From Lepus europaeus (taxonomy: Eukaryota; Chordata; Mammalia; Lagomorpha; Leporidae), in contig NC_084831.1 of NCBI RefSeq assembly GCF_033115175.1, forward strand, positions 15,415,138 through 15,479,137: a stretch of DNA of 64,000 nt. Reading direction: 5' to 3'. Under the pieces are notes generated by a model. The model searched no databases and was not told where the DNA came from. It saw only the letters and a list, made by a program, of their open reading frames with translations. The translations under genes and the position numbers were made by a program. Numbering within the stretch: the stretch's first letter is position 1; each line of letters starts with the position of its first letter. This document shows, one piece after another, positions 60,049 through 64,000 of this stretch.

Positions 60049-60419
60049 AGCAATGCGAATAGTCATGCCCACCCCAGGGGCTGCTGTGAGGACTAAACAC
60101 GCCTACAGATGGCAAGAGCTTGCAATGGTGCCTGGGGCACGGCAGGAGTTTCCGGTCGGCTGTCGTTACAATCACTGCTCTTTATGACAAACTGGAGAAT
60201 GCACCTGGCTTTATTTCCTCCCATCTGAGAAGAGCATTCACTCTTCTAACAAATCTATATCGAGGTCCTGTGTTATGTCAGGTATGCCCACGGGGCAGGG
60301 GATTCAGCCATGAACTCCGCGAACCAACACTTCCATCCCCACGGAGACCACAATCCAGGGACAGGAAACAGGAAAGAGAGCGCATCACCAAGGCACACAC
60401 AGACCGAGGCAAAAAGACT

Positions 60420-60795
60420 GGGGGGTGGGGGGCGGTGCTGCGGCGTAGCAGGTAAAGTCGCCGCCTGCAGTGCCGGCATCCCATATGGGCGCTGGTTTGA
60501 GTCCTGGCTGCTCCACTTCCGATCCAGCTCTCTGCTGTGGCCTGGGAAAGCAGTAGAAGATGGCCCAAGTGCTTGGGCCCTTGTACCCACGTGGGAGACC
60601 CAGAAAGAAGCTCCTGGCTTCGGATGGGGCGCAGCTCCGGCCATTGGGGCCAAATGGGGAGTGAACCAGCGGATGGAAGACTTCTCTCTGCCTCTCCTCT
60701 CTCTCTGCCTTTCCTTCTCTCTCTCTCTGCCTCTCCTTCTCTGTATAACTCTGACTTTCAAGTAAATAAATAAATCTTTAAAAATAAAAAAGACA
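60420..60795 (+). repeat. C-repeat SINE inserted in an L2-like element
   Basis: GGGGGGCGGTGCTGCGGCGT head, GCATCCCATATGGGCGCTGG, tail AAGTAAATAAATAAATCTTT. Sequence on both sides (about 60235-60420 and 60800-61000) resembles the 3' part of L2, e.g. GAACATTCCAGGTAGTGG and AAGTGCAAAGGCCCCGAGGC. Confidence 0.88.
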
Positions 60796-62169
60796 TGGGG
60801 GCTGGGGACAGGGCCTGCTATGCCTAGGGGGAGTCTACCATTTTCTGCTGGGGGGCCAGCGAGGGCTTCTCTTCCGAGATGTCTGAAGGAAGAGAATGAG
60901 CCACAGGAAGTGTCTGGGAGAACATTCCAGGTAGTGGTTACAGGAAGTGCAAAGGCCCCGAGGCAGGCATGGGCTCAGTGAATACAGAGACGGCCAGCGC
61001 TAGGTCAGGGAGTAGCACTGGCTGGGCTGACCACCAGACTTGTTCTTCTTTGACTTTTCTCTCTGTCTATCAGGTCTACAGGGGCACACGCCCTGGGGCC
61101 AGGACCCTGGCCCCCTCTGCAGGCCTGGGGGAGAGGCTGGGACTCCCCCACAGAGAGAGGGTGCTTGCAAGGGCAGCGCTGTTTGCTCTAACCCACGGGG
61201 ACCAGGCTGGGCTGGGCGCTTGGGTGCTGGGCAGGATCTGCTCTGTGGGCTAGGGTGTGGGGACCATGAGCTTGGCCACAGAGGCCCCTTGTGAGCCAGC
61301 ACAGAGGCCCATTGAGAGCACCCCCACCCCGGCCTCTGGCCTCAGCCCACGGCCCAGTTCGGGCGAGGAGGCCGGGCCTCTGCTTAGGAATGTGTCCACT
61401 CTGGGGGAGGGGGCTGGAGGGCCATAAAGCCCTTTTTTAGTAGGGCCTGGGAAGGGTGGGACCCTCTCACTGGACTCCACCCCTCCCTGCTCTCTGACCA
61501 GGGCCACAGCAGACAAGTCCCTCCCACCTCCCGCCCCAACCTCGAGCTGCTCCCGGTGGGTGGGTGGAAGGTGAGGCCAGGCTGCGTGAGGCCCTCCGGC
61601 ACTGGCCCTGGCCAGTTCTGCCCCTCCTAACGCTCCCTGGCCCCTATCTGAAGAGCTCCTGTGGGCCAAAGGCTAGGAGGGAGGCCCCGGAGCTGTCTTG
61701 CACCTCAGGAGTGGTGGTGGGGCACATACCCTGACCACCCCAGTCCCCCGGCAGGCTCCCCGCTATGTCCACTGCTACTCAAGAAACCCCCCCCCCCCAA
61801 CACACACACATACCCTCTGGGCCCTGAAATCCAGTCCTGGCCCCCCAGGGTCCCTTGGGAGGCTTAGACCCAGGAGGCTCTGAGACAGGTATGAGCCACC
61901 TCCGGACGCCCGGGCCTTGTTCCCGAGGCGCTGCCGCACCCCTCCCCGCCCTGCCAGCACCCGAGAACAGCAGGCCACAGGCCACTGCACGCACATCCTT
62001 GAGCCCACATGGGGCCCGGCTGAGTCCCGGGCAGGGGAAGGGCCTGGACCCGGACTCTGCGGGGCGGAGCCCTGAGTGTGCAGTGTGGTTCACGGCGAAG
62101 TGCAGGTTGGGGGAAGGATGGAGAGTGAGGAGGAGGCAGGGAGGCCCGGCCCAGGCCTGGGTCCCTTAC

Positions 62170-62212
62170 TGAGGGAGGCCAGCGTCAGGCTCAAGACCAT
62201 CACAGCAGCCAT
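62170..62212 (-). CDS. Weak candidate: alternative first exon (leader) or cassette exon in intron 3
   Basis: Minus reading: ATG at 62212-62210, then MAAVMVLSLTLASL, ending one base into a codon at TCA|GTAAGG. Spliced to exon 4 the frame fits (A|TG) and gives ...[15 protein letters not shown], a hydrophobic leader placed directly before the SEA module. Alternatively an upstream acceptor (CTCCACTCTGCAG, exon right edge about 62241) makes a 72-nt in-frame cassette. The Kozak context is weak and the strand is CT-rich, which favours Leu/Ser by chance. Confidence 0.25.
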
Positions 62213-62329
62213 GCAAGGGTGGCCCTGGGGTGACCCTGAGCCTGCAGAGTGGAGACTGAGGGAAGGTCGCAGTGACTGAGACAGCAAAGGAGACGGAGGG
62301 GACCAGAGAGACAGAGACAGAGAACTGGC

Positions 62330-62352
62330 AGTGTGTGTGTGTGTGTGTGTGA
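62330..62352 (+). repeat. (TG)n microsatellite
   Basis: Pure GT dinucleotide run of about 11 units in intron 3. Confidence 0.95.
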
Positions 62353-64000
62353 GGGTGGGAGGCAGAGAGAAAAGGCAAGACAGAGGCAGAGCCAAGGACA
62401 GAGGGGGACAGTGGCAAGGGTGGCAGCCACCGAGGGAGGAGGAGGACGGAGGGGAGCAGAGGGCAGGTGCAGAGCAGCAAATGGGCAGCCCACGGCAGGG
62501 CAGGAAGGAGGAGTTGGGCACAGGTGCCAGAGCAGGACAGACCAAGTGTGACAGACAGAGGCAGACACTGGGAAGGGGTCCTGGGGTGGGAGAGGAGAGC
62601 CAGGGCCAGTCAGGGAGGGGTGGTGACACACAGGCAGGGCTGGGACAGAAGCCTGAGGGAAGAGGAGAGGGGAAAGGCCACCTCCGGGGCCAGATCCCAG
62701 GGTCTGGGGTGGGGCCTAGGCAAGGGCAAGGCTGCACATGAGGGCCTGGGAATTGGGGAGACACACCTGCTGCCTTCTAGGACGCACAGCCTGGCTGCTG
62801 GGCCTGCCCCACAGGGCTGCTGGCAGTGCCAGGGTTTGGGCCCAGGAGGTCTAAGGTCCCAGCTCTTCCCACAGATCAGTCCCAAGAGTAGAGAAGGCAC
62901 CGGCTCTGGTCTTGGGTCTTTTTAGCTGCTGTCCCCTCTGCCCCAACTCCGGCCTCCCCTGCCCTGTCAGCTACTTCTTGGCGAAGGCAGGTGGATAAGC
63001 AAGGACCACATTGAGTGTGCAGCCCCACAGGAGGGGCTATAGCTGTTTCCACATGGATGGAGTGGGGCAGACCAGGACCTCAGCAGGCAGACCTGGCTTG
63101 GCAAGCAGCAGCTCCCTAGCTGCCTCAGTGTAGACCATTCTGGGACGTGGCGTGTAGAACTGAGCCCCAACCAGCTCCCAGGCCTGCCATGGCCCTGCAG
63201 AGACCGGAGGTCACAGTCAGGACGAGGCTGTCCCAGGGCCAGCACTCCTGCCTGCACTGGCCTGTTAGTATGCCACCCTCAGGCAGGTGGATGTCCCGAT
63301 ACGTCCACTGAAGGGAGATGAACTCTGAAGAGGCATAGGCCATACTGTGGAGCTACCCGGGGGTTGGTCTGAGCCCAGCCCCTGTTCCATTCTTGGCCCT
63401 GATCCCCCAGTGTCCCGGACACTGACTCACAAAGCGGGCAGTGGGGACAATAGAGCTGCCAGGCCTTGAACTTGGTAGTTCCTTCTCTACCCAGACTCTT
63501 GGGGTGGGAGGCTGGTAGAGGCCTGACTCCCTTCCTTCCCCCGCTGGAACCTGCCCTAAGGCAGGGTTCCCTCCCAAGTCCACAGTGAGGCTTGTGTGGC
63601 CCCCGGCCAGCACCCTTGGCCTGCCTGATTGTTCTGCTCCACAGGGACCTTTGGCTCTGACCCCTCTCCGGGGGCTCCCCAGCTCTGTAGCAGCCCCCTC
63701 CCCCCCAGGCAAGGCTCTGGGGAGATCAACATAGCTGAGAACCTGGGGAGGCACAGAGTTTGCTTAGGAATTTGGGTGGCTGGCTTCCATCCCCATCAGA
63801 ACCGACTTATCCTGCCCCCCATCCTGAGCTCTTCCCACCCGTGCAGGCACCTGCTGATCGTCCCACACACCTGTCACTCAGCTGGTAAGAGAGCAGCCCC
63901 ACTTCTCCTCACAGCACACCCCCAGGGCCGGCTCCAGGAGCCCCCAAGACCCTCGGCCCGGGAGAGGGGGGGCCTCTATGGTTGGGAGGGGCAGGATGGG

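Larger units (their letters stand above)
56929..64000 (-). other. HSPG2: HSPG2 intron 3 (partial): retroposon cluster, no constitutive exon found
   Basis: No match to the perlecan signal peptide, the acidic SDDEDM region or the SGD repeats on either strand, so exons 1-3 lie to the right. 57740-61000 is nearly all retroposons. 61000-64000 is GC-rich single-copy DNA with a (TG)n tract at 62330-62352, a CT-rich minus strand (62200-62760), a modest CpG cluster at about 61885-62075 and the leader-like candidate at 62170-62212. Confidence 0.75.

Noticed and set aside
62090-62764. 224-codon minus ORF, Pro/Ser/Leu-rich
   Set aside because: CT-rich low-complexity strand including the (TG)n tract gives an open frame by composition. 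Only the short leader-like piece with a fitting donor was kept, as a weak candidate.
63125-63343. Minus ORF starting MAYASSEFISLQWTYRD, considered as HSPG2 exon 2 or 3
   Set aside because: No SGD triplets or acidic SDDEDM segment and no splice site with the required phase-1 end, so no support as a perlecan exon.

Overview
This window is mammalian genomic DNA holding the 3' part of HSPG2, the gene for perlecan (basement-membrane heparan sulfate proteoglycan core protein), on the minus strand. Many retroposons are lagomorph C-repeats, including a young CSINE1-type copy at 58281-58627, so the source is most likely the European rabbit or a close leporid. HSPG2 flanked on its 3' side by LDLRAD2 matches the human 1p36.12 order.

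Layout, left to right. 1-320 holds the end of a plus-strand gene that is probably LDLRAD2. Its 3' end converges on the HSPG2 3' UTR (about 640-1590, AATAAA on minus at 659-664). HSPG2 coding sequence then runs right to left from the stop at 1591-1593 to the SEA module at 56328-56928. I placed 94 coding exons and checked every junction for GT-AG signals and phase. They are numbered 4-97 by counting back from the stop and assuming the 97-exon human organisation. Joined, they encode about 4310 residues without a frame break, which equals human perlecan (4391 aa, recalled) minus its first 81 residues. Exons 1-3 (signal peptide and the SGD glycosaminoglycan attachment region) were not found and should lie beyond 64000. 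56929-64000 is intron 3, packed with retroposons.

Protein order, N to C (high to low coordinates): SEA; four LDL-receptor class A modules; Ig1; three laminin IV modules alternating with laminin-type EGF clusters; Ig2-22; then endorepellin (LG1, two EGF, LG2, two EGF, LG3). No broken or missing constitutive exon was seen.

The most interesting content is a set of extra exon candidates in HSPG2 introns. All keep the frame and most have strong splice sites. (a) Four phase-0 exons (37421-39467) lie inside the third laminin IV module, one of them a second version of its conserved YWQLP...DK segment. (b) An 18-nt microexon (8771-8788) duplicates an LG1 strand. (c) A 51-nt Pro/Thr-rich cassette (55324-55374) sits between SEA and the first LDLa module. 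(d) A weaker candidate first or cassette exon with a hydrophobic leader lies at 62170-62212. Two short non-tandem duplications of exon sequence in the LG3 region are also unusual. I have no transcript data, so isoform claims are inference from splice signals, phase and homology.
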